Origin: Symbiodinium natans
Taxonomy: Eukaryota; Sar; Dinophyceae; Suessiales; Symbiodiniaceae
Direction: 5' to 3'
Assembly (NCBI GenBank): GCA_905221605.1
Contig: CAJNDS010002340.1
Coordinates: 303,783 to 367,782, forward strand
DNA length: 64,000 bases
Shown here: positions 36,005 to 47,937 of the stretch, one piece after another
Numbering within the stretch: the stretch's first letter is position 1
Layout: each line of letters opens with the position of its first letter
The notes under the pieces: generated by a model
The model's database searches: none
Told to the model about the DNA's origin: nothing
What the model saw: the letters and a program-made list of their open reading frames with translations, nothing else
Position numbers and translations under genes: made by a program

Positions 36005-37533
36005 TTATGGCAGCAAATGTTCTAAAATCTGTTTTGCAAACCCCAGATGGCAGTTGTAGGTCTTGTCGATCAATGCAGGATCATCTGCAACCTTGGTAGC
36101 CCAAGCATACTGCAAGAATAGAGTTTAGGGTTCAAGGCTGTCCTTTCTGGCGCCGGTGACTTCTATGAAACAAAAAGCCCAAAACCTTAAACCCTAAACC
36201 TTAAACCCTAAACCCTAAACCCTAAACCCTAAACCCTAAACCCTAAACCCTAAACCCTAAGGGCAACTTAGCAACTGCAACCTTGAAGTCGATGTCTTCC
36301 GGGCAGAAATTCTGGGACTCTTCCAAATCATCGATGCTGCGCCCAAGCATGAACGGGTACTGCTCCACCACCTTATTAGCAATAATAGTACTAGAATAGC
36401 AGTAGTAATGGTAATAATAGTACTAATCGTAATCATCATCAGCATCATCATCATCATCATCATCATCCTCGTAACCGTAGTAATAATAATAACAAGAACA
36501 GAAACCATCTAAAAAAATAATAATAATAACAATAACAAATAAAAAATGAATAGTAGTAATCATCACCATAACAGTAGCAATAGCCCTAACAATAACAATA
36601 ACAACAAAAAGACGAGTAGTAATAACTGCTCCACCACCCTCTTCAGAGAGCCGTCCTCCCTGGCGACGGCCAAGTTCTCGACAAGCCAGTCCATGACCTG
36701 GGCCATGTCCTCATTCGAGGGGATGTTCGGCTTTCCCAGGAACCTTAGTTTAGGGTTGAGGGCTTAGGGCTTAGGGTTTAGGGTTTAGGGTTTAGGGTTT
36801 AGGGTTTAGGGTTGCTGGGTTCAAAAGCCCCCAAAAAAGTGTACAGTAGGGGATTGTGATATCCCAAAAAACGTGTATATAAAGTGCAAAGTGTGCTCAT
36901 TCAGCTACGAAGGAACTGCATGTTCAACCCCGTGGACACCTTTGAGATGCAGATCTCGGCGCTCTGATCCTCCAGACCCAGCGTGGTCGTCAGGTAGTTT
37001 GCCGCCTTGTTGAAGTCCTCGATGAGCGCCTCCTCTTACTGTTGGTTTGCAGAGGGAATAGGGGAATCAGGTACCCCATATCCCCTACATACCCTTTAAG
37101 GGAATATACATGGTGCCTTAATCCCCCATTCCCTACTAATTAATCGGTTGCTAACCAACGGGAAGTCCTGGGATTTCCCGCAGCGCTTGGCCATGTCGGG
37201 GTTCTCACGGATCTGCTTCCGCATGTCGAACTCCTTCATCAGCCGCCACTTGCCCAGCCTCCGGATCATCGCGCTCTTCACGCTGAAGTCCTTCTTGACC
37301 CGGTCCTTCAGCCCCCGCATGGCCGTCCGGGAAGAGCGGGACAGCGAAAAAGACGCCGCTGCAGCGGCCAGGCACCAGGGCAGGGCACTGCCAACGCAGC
37401 CCGTGGCCGTTGCGCGCACGGGCTTGGGACCGCCCGCGGGGCCTCTGTGGAGCTCCGGCTGGGCAAGTGGCGCCACGAAGGCCTGCGCCAGCGCCGGCGC
37501 CGAGGCGAGGAACGCCATTGGCCATCGCGGCAT
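36005..37533 (-). CDS. Plastid-targeted protein with weak mTERF-like motif, five exons, apparently complete
   Basis: Exons (minus): 37533-37168, 37032-36917, 36743-36638, 36371-36282, 36091-36005 (stop TAA); 254 residues. The N-terminus reads MPRWPMAFLASAPALAQ then FVAP, followed by an Arg/Ala-rich stretch and a hydrophobic segment (near LPWCLAAAAASFSL). This fits the signal-plus-transit leader of dinoflagellate plastid proteins, where FVAP marks the cleavage region. The mature part has helical motifs such as ALIEDFNKAANYLTTTLGL and VVEQYPFMLGRSIDDLEES. The PFMLGRS stretch recalls the Pro-x-x-Leu helix repeat of mTERF organelle nucleic-acid-binding proteins, but this is a weak match. Donors: one GA, three GT; acceptors all AG|G. 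Two introns have long terminal duplications (14 bp and 11 bp). A CAG 15 nt before the ATG could be a spliced-leader acceptor. Further upstream, 37861-37780 is open on this strand and could splice in frame, so a longer 5' end is not excluded. Confidence 0.85.
36372..36637 (-). repeat. Trinucleotide-rich intron filler (ATC/AAT/GTA)
   Basis: Intron 3 of the mTERF-like gene. It contains no TTTAGGG; instead it holds ATC, AAT and GTA triplet runs. It is bounded by a 14-bp duplication, GGTGGTGGAGCAGT. Confidence 0.92.
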
Positions 37534-37548
37534 GGTGCGGGGGCTGCA

Positions 37549-37549
<1 letters not shown>

Positions 37550-37647
<98 letters not shown>

Positions 37648-37770
37648 TTAATTCTCATAATCATAATCATAACAATACTAATCATAATAATAATACTAAT
37701 AATAAATACTAATTATAATACTTATAGTAATTATACTAATAATAATACTAATACTAATAATATGAGTGTA
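37550..37770 (+). repeat. (AAT)n microsatellite upstream of the mTERF-like start
   Basis: About 35 AAT units followed by degenerate AAT/ACT sequence, starting 17 bp upstream of the mTERF-like ATG. Confidence 0.95.
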
Positions 37771-38537
37771 CGAGTAGTCCATGATTTGGTATAGGACGTT
37801 TCGTTTCTTCATGTAGAGGGCATCCCGGCAACACCTGTTCACAACACCCCATGCATGTGCAGGGCGCTTTTAGGGTTTAGGGTTTAGGGTTTAGGGTTTA
37901 GGGTTTAGGGTTTAGGGTTTAGGGTTTAGGGTTTAGGGTTGAGGGTTCCCCCTTAAACTGGGGGCTTTTTGGCACCCACAGCCTGCAAGGCAGCATAGCC
38001 CTCCTGCATTCAGCTAAAGACCCGGAGTGTGGTGGAGCAGCAGATGCAATGTCGGGGCCGTTTTGGGGGTGTGATTGGGCCCAGACCCCAAACCCTAAAC
38101 CCTAAACCCTAAACCCTCAACCCTAAACCCTAAACCCTAGTTAAGAAGGCCATGTGACAAGAATTTGACGGCAGCTGTCCGAAAAAAGCTGGCTGGGGAA
38201 GATACATACCAGTCACGTCAAAGAGCCTCTGTGGCTTGGTGCTCTCCCTCCCTTAGGGTTTAGGGTTTAGGGTTTAGGGTTTAGGGTTTAGGGTTTAGGG
38301 TTTAGGGTTTAGGGTTTAGGGTTTAGGGTTTAGGGTTTAGGGTTTAGGGTTTAGGGTTTAGGGTTTAGGGTTTAGGGTTTAGGGTTTAGGGTTAGGTTTA
38401 GGGTTTAGGGTTTAGGGTTTAGGGTTTAGGGTTTAGGGTTTAGGGTTTAGGGTTTAGGGTTTAGGGTTTAGGGTTTAGGGTTTAGGGTTTGGGGGGTTTA
38501 GGGTTTGGGGTTTAGGGTTTAGGGCTTAGGGCTCAGG

Positions 38538-38700
38538 GTTCCCCTTTTTGCCCGAAGCTCGACTCCCAGTCGCTTGCAGAACAGTTTGCGGCCCCCATCG
38601 AGCGGATCCTCCACATTCTCGCAACAGCTAACAGGCAACACGAGAACCTACTCCAAGACATCAGACAGCTGATGAATCCTAAAGCCCGAAACGAAAGATA
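38538..38700 (+). CDS. Exon-like open segment on the opposite strand
   Basis: Reads from CTCAG|GGT to a TAG stop. It includes KLDSQSLAEQFAAPIERIL and ENLLQDIRQLMNPKARNER, a plausible amphipathic helix. It lies in the 1.4 kb between the RING stop and the mTERF-like start. A possible upstream plus-strand island sits at about 38150-38235 (reads NLTAAVRKKLAGEDTYQ). It is the only convincing plus-strand candidate in the window. Unrecognised. Confidence 0.4.
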
Positions 38701-38803
38701 GCGGGCGAATCCTGGGGATCTCAGATGGGAATACACAGCTGAGCTGCTTGGGGCCCTTGCTTTGGCACCCAGAAGGGATGCAGGGCCTCGGGGAAGTAGG
38801 TTT

Positions 38804-38900
38804 AGGGTTCAGGGTTCAGGGTTCAGGGTTCAGGGTTCAGGGTTCAGGGTTCAGGGTTCAGGGTTCAGGGTTTAGGGTTTAGGGTTTAGGGTTTAGGGTT
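38804..38900 (+). repeat. TTCAGGG array between RING stop and upstream island
   Basis: About ten TTCAGGG units then ordinary heptamers, 50 bp downstream of the RING gene stop. Confidence 0.92.
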
Positions 38901-38953
38901 TAGGGTTGCATTGGCTCGCGCAACATTTTGCAGGGCCCTAAATCGCTTTGGAT

Positions 38954-41599
38954 CTACGGCTGTATGCAGTGAAGCTTCTCCTCAATGCTGGTCCGACAGA
39001 TCGGGCACAACCTCAGCTCTTTCGGACTTTAAACCTTAAACCCTAAACCCTAAACCTTAAACCCTTAAACCCTGAAACCCTAAACCCTGAACCCTAAACC
39101 CTAAACCCTAAACCCTAAACCCTTCAGCTCTTTCGGAGTCTTCTGGGTCTCGGCTTCTCTTGAAAGTCTGGACTGGGTGGCCTGCTGGAGAGGTGCGGCG
39201 CACTCGCGGCATGTGCAGAGATGCCTCAGGCGCATGGTTTAGGGTTTAGGCTTAGGGTTTAGGGTTTAGGGTTTAGGGTTTCGGGTTTAGGGCTTAGGGT
39301 TTAGGGTTTAGGGTTTCGGGTAAACCCCAAAACCCCCGAACCCGAAGCCCGGAACCCTGGACCCTACACCCTAAACCCCAAACCCTACACCCCAAACCCT
39401 AAACCCTAAACCCCCAAACCCTAAACCGCAAACCCCAAAGCCTCCAAACCAAAATCTAAACGCCAAACCCGAAACCCCCAAAACCCCAGACCCCAAAGCC
39501 TAAGCCCTAAACCCAAACCCTACACCCCCAAAACCCTAAAACCCTAAACCCTACACCCTAGGCCCAAACCCCAAACCCCTAAACCCTAAACCCGCGGCCC
39601 TAAACCCCAAACCCTAAATCCCAAACCCCAAACCCTAAAACCCCACACCCTACACCCCAAACCCTAAACCCCAAACCCCAAACCCCAAAACCCTACACCC
39701 TAAGCCCCAAACCCTACACCCCAAACCCTACACCCCAAACCCCAAACCCTAAACCCTTAACCCTACACCCCAAACCCCAAACCCTAAACCCTTAACCCTA
39801 AACCCCCAAACCCTAAACGGCTTGGTCAGAACGCCCGGGCGCCTGCAAGGCATGAAGAGGACCGACTTCTGGAACTCGGAGCAGACCACGCAACACTGGC
39901 GCGGATGGCACAAAGGTTTAGGGTTTAGGGTTTAGGGTTTAGGGTTTAGGGTTTAGGGTTTAGGGTTTAGGGTTTAGGGTTTAGGGTTTAGGGCTTAGGG
40001 TTTAGGGTTTAGGGTGTAGGGTGTAGGGTTTAGGGTTTAGGGTTTAGGGTTCAGGGTTTAGGGTTTAGGGTTTAGGTTTTACAGGGTTCAGGGTTTGGGG
40101 TTTAGCGTTGAAGGGTTCAGGAACTACTATTTGCTTGAGAACCACCCCGAAAAATGGAATGTTCTTCCTTGGGCGATGTCGGGATTATGACTTTGTACTT
40201 TGTTTTGTTTTTGTTTGGGGGGGGGGGGGTGGTCTTCAGCAACTAGTAGCAGCTCGGTTAAGTTATAGGGTCATAGGGTTAGAGGGCTATAGGGTTTAGG
40301 GTTTGGGGTTTAGCGTTATAGGGTTCCGGGAGGTTTGAGGTCATAGTTCTTAGGGCTTAGGAAGTTTAGGGTTTAGGGCTTAGGGTTTAGGCTGTAGGGT
40401 TTGGTGTAGGGTCAGGGTTTAGGATTCAGGGCTCAAGATTTAGGGGTTCCGCTCAGCTGGGCTTCTAAATCGGACAAGAAGGGAAGCTTCAACGCAAAGC
40501 GCTGTCGAAAACGCAGAAAACCCAAGCCGAACCAGAACACCCGAAGACCAAACCCCGAACTGTCAGTTCCCACCCTAAACCCATAAACCTAACATAACCA
40601 TATAGTACAGTAGTAGAATCATGGAATGGTATACTAAGATAACCAAACAACAGTAGAATAATGTATTCATGCAATAAAGCACATGCAACAACACAACCAT
40701 GTTAAAATGCAAGAGTGTAGTGAAAGTTATATTAAAGCATAGTGCATACATGCATAAATCATGCAATGCCAATAACGTAATACTGTAAGATCGTAATCAG
40801 ACGATAGGATGAAAATTCATGTTCATGCCCTAAACCCTAAACCCTAAACCCTAAACCCTAAACCCTAAACCCTAAACCCTAAACCCTAAACCCTAAACCC
40901 TAAACCCTATACCCACACCTGCAACGCGAGCTGTTTGTTCTCGCGCCTGCTCCTCTTCCAGCGTCTGCCTCCCCCGACCTTTGGGATGAAGCGTTGCTGG
41001 GGAGCTTGAGGATCTTGGAGAGGGTTTAGGGCTTGGGGCTAAGGGTTTAGGGTTTAGGCTTTAGGGTTTAGGGCTTGGCTTAGGGTTTAGTACTTTTGGT
41101 GATTACCACGCTTTGCAAGTAACGCACACAGGCTTCGAGGAAGAGCCTGAGCCCGCCACACACCTCGTCATGCCTTGCAGGCCGGCAAGTCCCAAGGGGC
41201 ACGATGCCAGAGACCGCAACCCTACCCCCTAAGTCCTAGACCCTTGTAGGCCCTAAACCCCGAACTCCTAAACCCTAGATGGCCGAAAACCCTACCCCAA
41301 GTCCCTAAGTCCTAAACCCTAAACCCTAAACCCTAAACCCTAAACCCTAAACCCCCATTCCCTAAACCCGGTGTGCCCTATATATCAGGCGACTCCGATG
41401 CCCGTCTCTCAGTCCCAAGGCTGCCACTTCCTTTGAGCACTTTCGAGTCGCCTCTCCTTAGGGGACTAGGGGTTTAGGGTTATAGCGTTTCGGGCTTGGG
41501 TTTTAGGGTAGGGTTTAGGGCTTGGTGGGTTTCGGGTTTGGGGTTTTGGGTAGGGTTTAGGGCTTAGTGGGAGGACTGTCCAGCAACCTTGCACTCCTC

Positions 41600-41634
<35 letters not shown>

Positions 41635-42812
41635 GTCTCTCTCTGTCTCTCTCTGTCTCTCTCTGTCTCTCTCTCTGTCTCTCTCTGTCTCTGTCTCTCT
41701 CTTCCTCTTCTTCTACACAGCGAAGAGGAGCCCCCCCTCTCTCATGCTCGCTCGCGTTTCTCGGGAAATCCTGCGAGCAAGCTTCAAGCCAGTACTGCCG
41801 TCGCTTCCGGACAGCGTGCACCAGCGCCTTCCATCGCGTGCTCGCTCCCGCCAGGGCCACACCCTAGAGCCACCCTAACCCTAAACCCTAAACCCTAAAC
41901 CCCTAAACCCCTAAACCCTAAACCCTAAACCCTAAACCCACAGTCCCTCAACCCTGTCCTCCAGCTGGCCTTCCAAGGACTCCAGTTCCTGGCAAGACAA
42001 GCCGGGCATACCTGAAGCTTCACGAGTATAAGTAACCCTAAACCCTAAACCCTAAACCCCAAACCAGCCTAAATAACGTTTTGACCTTCCCTTATCACTC
42101 CACATGTAGCTACCCATGAACCTCCAAGTGGGACACCCAAAGCCGAATGTGATGCTTCGGGTTCTTTTGGGGGCCTTTGTGAAGGAATGGCCAGACATCA
42201 CCTCAGCCCCAAACTTCCCACCCTAGACTCCCTGGAGGTCTAGAGTTTTGGGGTTTAGGGTTGAGGGGTTTAGGGTTTAGGGTTTAGGGTTTAGGGTTCA
42301 GGGTTCAGGGTTCAGGGGTGTGGGGTTTAGGGTTTAGGGTTTGGGGCTTTTTGGGCTTAGAGGGCTTATAGGGCTGACAGGGCTTAGAAGGCTTATGGGG
42401 CTTATAAGGCTTATGGGGGTTTGTAGGGCTTATGGGGCTCATAGGGCTCCTTGCCAACAAACAAGGGCACGCCCCTAAACCCTAAACCCTAAACCCTGAA
42501 CCCTGAGCCCTAAACCCTAAACCCTAAACCCTAAACCCGCGCCTCCGGCTGGAGATCTCCGAGGTGGGGGTCTAGCTCCGAGACGTGCTGCCGAGCCAGA
42601 GCCTGCCGAAGAACCTCCTGGTTCCGAATGTTTGCTTAAGAACCCCAAAAGAATTTTCAAAATAGTAATCCCTAAAGAACCTTAACAAGGAAGAAAATTT
42701 CTTATTTTTCTGGGTTCTTAGTAAGTAGGTTCTTCGTCGGGAATGAGGGAGTTAAGTACCTTTATATCCGCAACACACATCTATTTCGTATATATTTGAT
42801 GTGTATATATAG

Positions 42813-42865
<53 letters not shown>

Positions 42866-43289
42866 CACCGTTTAAGGATTCAGGGACCGCCTAACTCCCT
42901 CATTCCTGAGACCCAGAGCCAGCAAGAGAAGCGCCCCAAACCCATAGCATCTTTGGTTCAGGGTTTAGGGTTTAGGGTTTAGGGTTTAGGGTTTAGGGTT
43001 TAGGGTTTAGGGTTTAGGGTTTAGGGTTTAGGGTTTAGGGTTTAGGGTTTAGGTTAGGGTTTAGGGTTTAGGGTTTAGGGTTTAGGGTTTAGGGTTTAGG
43101 GTTTAGGGTTTAGGGTTTAGGGTTTAGGGTTTGCTGTGATAAGGCGTAGATGCTGAAAAGGTTAGGCTGTGGAACAAGCTCGAAAGCTTCGTGAGGCGCG
43201 AAGAGCAGCTTTGGCCCGATTCTGGAAGGCCATCTCCCGCCCAAACTCAGACAACAGTGCACTTCTAAACACTGAAGCAAGGCGGCTCC
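38954..43289 (-). CDS. RING-finger (C3HC4) protein with coiled-coil-like segment, probable E3 ubiquitin ligase
   Basis: Exons (minus): 43289-43237, 42619-42545, 41988-41953, 41827-41771, 41430-41402, 41173-41110, 40978-40919, 39895-39843, 39224-39129, 39011-38954 (stop TAG). Phases chain without a break for 192 residues. The C-terminal three exons hold the RING: CVVC, FMPC|RH, LCTCREC, then CPICRTSIEEKL and the stop five residues later. A C-terminal RING of this type (Cys, PC-R-H, CPIC) is seen in XIAP-like E3 ligases and recruits E2 enzymes. Upstream exons are charged and probably helical (EVLRQALARQHVSELD, ELESLEGQLEDR, KRRQYWLEAC). Donors are GT/GC/GA; acceptors are AG|G except 39895 (AG|T). 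Exon 40978-40919 is also open in another frame that reads as a coiled coil; the chosen frame is phase-consistent with the RING. The first exon starts in phase 1, so there is at least one more upstream exon. The E3 role is inferred from the RING alone. Confidence 0.82.
41600..41703 (+). repeat. (CT)n / CTCTCTGT microsatellite
   Basis: CT dinucleotides and CTCTCTGT units directly downstream of RING exon 41827-41771. Confidence 0.92.
42816..42866 (+). repeat. (AG)n microsatellite
   Basis: About 25 AG units with one interruption. Confidence 0.9.
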
Positions 43290-43872
43290 CTGGCAGGTCC
43301 CAGGCAGGGCCCAGAGGGACCAGGGGGGGACCAGGGTCATGAAAAGGCAGGAAGCCCTAAACCCTAAACCCTAAACCCTAAACCCTAAACCCTAAACCCT
43401 AAACCCTAAACCCTAGTCCTTGAAAACAGCTTCTTTGAGCAATTGAGCAGGCCAGAGGCCCCGGTCCCCGGCTGGAGCCATCGAGGTCGAAGGCTTGAGC
43501 GCCGCCCCCCAACGTAGCGGGGCGGCCTAGGCCCTGAGTTTAGGGTTTAGGGTTTAGGGTTTAGGGTTTAGGGTTTAGGGTTTAGGGTTTAGGGTTTAGG
43601 TTTTAGGTTTAGGGTTTAGGGTTTAGGGTTTAGGGTTTAGGGTTGACGGTTTAGGGTTGACACGGCTCAGGAGGTCGCCATCTTCGTCGGGGGGTCTGAC
43701 AGCAACTACGGTCTGAGATGTTTGAGACTTGGGTCAGGGCGTAGGGCTACCCTGAACCCTAAACCCTAAACCCCAAACCCTAAACCCTCAACCCCAAACC
43801 CTAAACCCTAAACCCTGAACCCTCAACCCCAAACCCAAAGAGTCGTGGAGGATCAGGATTCAGCCCCCCGGC

Positions 43873-43928
43873 CTTGATCAAGGCAGGCCCGCTGGTCACG
43901 GTTCCGCTGCGGGGCACCCGTTCCGGGC
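43873..43928 (-). CDS. Candidate exon between ankyrin-like and RING genes
   Basis: CTGCAG|GC acceptor side and AAG|GC donor. Reads PERVPRSGTVTSGPALIK. It may be part of either neighbouring gene. Confidence 0.4.
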
Positions 43929-46900
43929 CTGCAGGGTGCCAGGGTCTAGGGCTCAGGGTTGAAGAGGGAGGGGGGGGGGGTAGGGTCGAGGGTCGAGGGT
44001 CGAGGGTTTAGGGTTTAGGGTTTAGGGTTTAGGGTTTAGGGTTTAGGGTTTAGGGTTTAGGGTTTAGGGTTTAGGGTTTAGGGTTTAGGGTTTAGGGTTT
44101 AGGGTTTAGGGTTTAGGGTTTAGGGTTTAGGGGTTTAGGGTCTAGATGGGTCTAGGGTTTAGAGTTTAGGGTTTTGGGGTTTTGGGGTTTAGGCTTAGGG
44201 TGTAAGATCCAAATCATGGGGCCTTGTTGGTACCGAAAACTATAAGGAATACGCCTAGAAAGGAGACTCATGCAGGGCCCAGCATGCGGATCAAACCCCC
44301 GCCCAAGTAGAAGCCGTGCCTGCACCATCTGCAGCAGCGCTTCCCCCACAATGCTGAACACCCAGGGGACGTTCACCACAAGCCTGAGAAGCACAAAGAC
44401 TGCTGGGAACCCTGAACCCTAAACCCCAAACCCCAAACCCTGAACCCTAAACCCTAAACCCCAAACCCTAAACCCTAAACCCTGAACCCTAAACCCTGAA
44501 CCCTAAACCCCAAACATGGGACATGCCGAAGGGCCGCCTTGCCCAACTGGCCCTCGACAGGCTCGGAGGACCTTGGTGCTCAAGGTACTGTAGCACGCTG
44601 CTTTCTCAGGGGACGCCTGCCGCCTCTGACGAAGCGCTTCAAAACCACGCCTACTATAGGGGAAAAAAATGACAACCGTTTTTTTTGGGGGGGAGGGACC
44701 GTAAAGGAATTTCTGACAGGAATTCTTCCGACCCCTCTGCTATAGCGAGGGCAGCGCTCTGTCGAAGGCGACTGGGCTGACAGCAGCTCTGCCACGACCT
44801 GAGCGCGATCTGCACCTCGGTGCTGCTCTCGACGCGGCTGTGCTTGCCAACCATGAGCACCCAACACATGCATGAGTCCATACACACACACACACACACA
44901 CACATACTTCTCCGGAGCGTTAGGTTGGGTGCCGTGCACTTCGGGTTTAGGGTTTGGGGTTTGGGGGTTTAGGGTTTAGGATTTAGGGTTTAGGATTTAG
45001 GTTTAGGATTTAGAGTTTAGAATTTAGGGTTTAGGATTTAGGGTTTAGGGTTTAGGGTTTAGGGTTTAGGGTTTAGGGTAACTGTGGCAGCTCTCTCCAG
45101 GCTCTCAGTCGAGGGGCTCCCAGATGCCGCAAGCGCAATGAGAGGCGTCCACTGCAAACACCTGCATCTAAGGGTAGCTACATGGTCCCTGAAGAGGGGC
45201 CCTTAAGGGGTTTAGGGTTTAGGGTTTAGGGTTTAGGGTTTAAGGTTTAGGGTTTAGGGTGTAGGGTTTAGGGGAGCTGCATGGGTCCCTTAATATGGGC
45301 CCTGAAAAGGGTACCCCCTTATATACCCTATACAAATTAAGGGCCCGATAGACCCGATAAACCCTGCAAACCCTAGAAGCCCCAAGGGTAGCTTTATGGT
45401 CCCTTAATATGGGCCCTTGAAAGGGTACAGCTTATTTGCCCCTTATATACCCTGTACAAATTAAGGGCCCACACATCAGAACCCTTGAAAGGAGGTTAGG
45501 GTTCCTGTACTTATGCGGGGGTTTACGATATTCTTTTTGGGGTCCCTATTATAAGGAGTCCTAGGTCCCTTATCTCGTAAACCTCCATGCGAAGTAGGGT
45601 TGTTGATACTAGTATCCCAAAAAAGACCCCAATACACGCACTCATAAGGAACCCGTATATACACTCGCCAATAACAGCACTCTAAACCCTGTTTCACGCC
45701 GCCTGATGGGGTTTTGGGCTTGGGCACCACATTCCCCAGTACGAACAAGTCCTGCTGACTTCACGTGAGCGACCGTCGAAACTCTATATGTCGGGCCTAG
45801 GTCGCGCAATAGCGCGGGAGTCGCTTTTTGGTGTTCCCCGGCACTTTACAAGGGTCTTTGATGGGTTTGCCATGGGTACCAATATGGGTACTTCCCAAAA
45901 TATGGGTACCCCTTTTGTATCCCAAATAGAATAGAATCCCCTTAAACGGCCCCCCCCCACCAAAAAGGGTAGAGCAGCCCATGCCTATGCTCCTACATGA
46001 AAGAGAGAACATATTTCCCCGATGAATGTTGAAACGTGTTGCACAATCCGGTTTGCAGACTGCAATTACAATCCCCCCCCCCCCCCGGAAAAGCAGCGCT
46101 ATTTCTTTACATCTTAGATCAAACCCTAAACCCTGTACAGCTGCCTGCAACCAGGGGGGCGTGCGGCGTGGGGGGTTGTTTGCATGAAGTGAACATTCTT
46201 GGGCACACCTTCTTTCAGGTACAGAACTCCTAAACCCTAAACCCTAAACCCTAAACCCTAAACCCTAAACCCTAAACCCTAAACCCTAAACCCAAACCCT
46301 AAACCCTAAACCCTAAACCCTAAACCGGGAGGCCTTCCAGCCAAGCCCACCCCAAGCCCCAGCACCTCAAGGGATGCGGCGGTCGGCTGATGCTGGAGGA
46401 GGGCTTACCTCGAGCCCAGGAACATGAAGTAGGGTTTTGGGGTTTAGGGGTTTAGGGTTTAGTAGGGTTTAGGTTAGGGTTTAGGGTTTAGGGTTTGGGG
46501 TTTGGGGTTTAGGGTTTAGTAGGGCTTAGGGGTTAGCAGGGTTTAGCATTTAGGCTTCAGGGTTTAGGAGGACATGAAGGGTTTCTTATTGCTGGGTATC
46601 TCCAAAGATGGAGACCCAAACCATACACTCACCCATGTTTGCGAGGAAGCCGTATATACACTCACCAATAACAGCCATAAAACCTTGCTCCCTAAACCCA
46701 AAACACCCTAAACCCTAACCCCTAAACCGTGTGGGAAAAGGGGACCGGGAGTTGGGGTTTGAGAGGCTTGTGGGAATTGCAGATTGCTTGGTGTTATAGG
46801 GCTTTCGGGCTGAAGCCTTCAGACTTGCAGGGAGAGTTTGAGGGGTTGAGGGGTTGAGGGGTTGAGGGATTGAGGGATTGAGGGATTGAGGGTTCAAGGT

Positions 46901-47092
46901 TGTGGGTTGACTTTACCCTAAACACCAGACCCCAAACCATAAACCCTAATCCCTAAATTCTGAAACGCTAAACCCTAAACCCTAAACCCTAAACCCTAAA
47001 CCCTAAACCCTAAACCCTAAACCCTAAACCCTAAACCCTAAACCCTAAACCACTCTTTCATATATAATATAAATGTTAATGACTTTGCGGGC

Positions 47093-47585
47093 AAGGTCAT
47101 ATATTTAGCGGGCAAGGTCCTATATTTAGCGGGCAAGGTCATAGCTATATTAGCGGGCAAGGTCATATATTTAGCGGGCAAGGTCATATATTTAGTGGGC
47201 AAGGTCCAAGGTCCATTGGCTAAAAAATGACCTTGCCCACTAAATATATGACCTTGCCCGCTAAAGGGCGACCTTGCCCACTAAATATATGACCTTGCCC
47301 GCTAAATATATGACCTTGCCCGCTAAATATATGACCTTGCCCGCTAAATATATGACCTTGCCCGCTAAATATATGGCCCGGGCCAGGTCATATATTTAGC
47401 GGGCAAGGTCATATATTTAGCGGGCAAGGTCATATATTTAGCGGGCAAGGTCATATATTTAGCGGGCAAGGTCCTATATTTAGCGGGCAAGGTCCTATAT
47501 TTAGCGGGCAAGGTCATATATTTAGCGGGCAAGGTCATATATTAGCGGGCAAGGTCATATATTTAGCGGGCAAGGTATATTTAGT
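47093..47585. repeat. 21-bp inverted minisatellite (GTCATATATTTAGCGGGCAAG)
   Basis: Tandem copies of a 21-bp unit. The first block is in one orientation to about 47215, a second is inverted (47228-47377), and a third returns to the first orientation. The whole could fold into a very large hairpin. No gene assigned. Confidence 0.93.
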
Positions 47586-47606
47586 GGGCAAGGTCCCCCA
47601 TCCCCA

Positions 47607-47795
47607 AACACCCCCCCCCCCCCCTCCCCCCCACCCCCCCCCCCCCCCCTCCCCCCCCCCCCCCGCCCCCCCCCCCCACCCCCCCACCCCCCCCACCCCC
47701 CCCCCCCCCCCCCCACCCCCCCCACCCCCCCACCCCCCCCCACCCCCCACCCACCCCCCCCCACCCCCCCGCGCCCCCTTCACCCCCCCCCCCCG
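47607..47795 (+). repeat. C-rich tract with scattered A, T and G
   Basis: About 190 bp of nearly pure C on the plus strand. Open frames here are artefacts. Confidence 0.95.
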
Positions 47796-47937
47796 TTCTT
47801 GGAGCCCCTCAAAAGAGTGAAGCGATCCAAGATGGCTTCCAAAGAATAAGTTTCCGAATGACCGCGCCTGTTTTTGAGGCCCCTGAAGCCCCTCAAACGA
47901 CTCAAGAACTCAAGATGGCTTCCAAAGAATAAGTTCC

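Noticed and set aside
39832-39905. Plus-strand reading resembling an MBOAT acyltransferase motif (FWNSEQTTQHWRGWHK)
   Set aside because: The minus strand of the same island encodes CVVC...FMPC of a RING finger. It continues in phase into HLCTCREC and CPIC in the next two exons, so the plus reading is a coincidence.
43470-43500. EF-hand-like AFDLDGSS on the minus strand
   Set aside because: Only part of a loop is present. An alternative frame of the same island with AG|G and GA splice signals (GDRGLWPAQLLKEAVFK) is at least as good.
47093-47585. CRISPR-like array from regularly spaced repeats
   Set aside because: The 21-bp units are contiguous with no unique spacers, change orientation, and the genome is eukaryotic.
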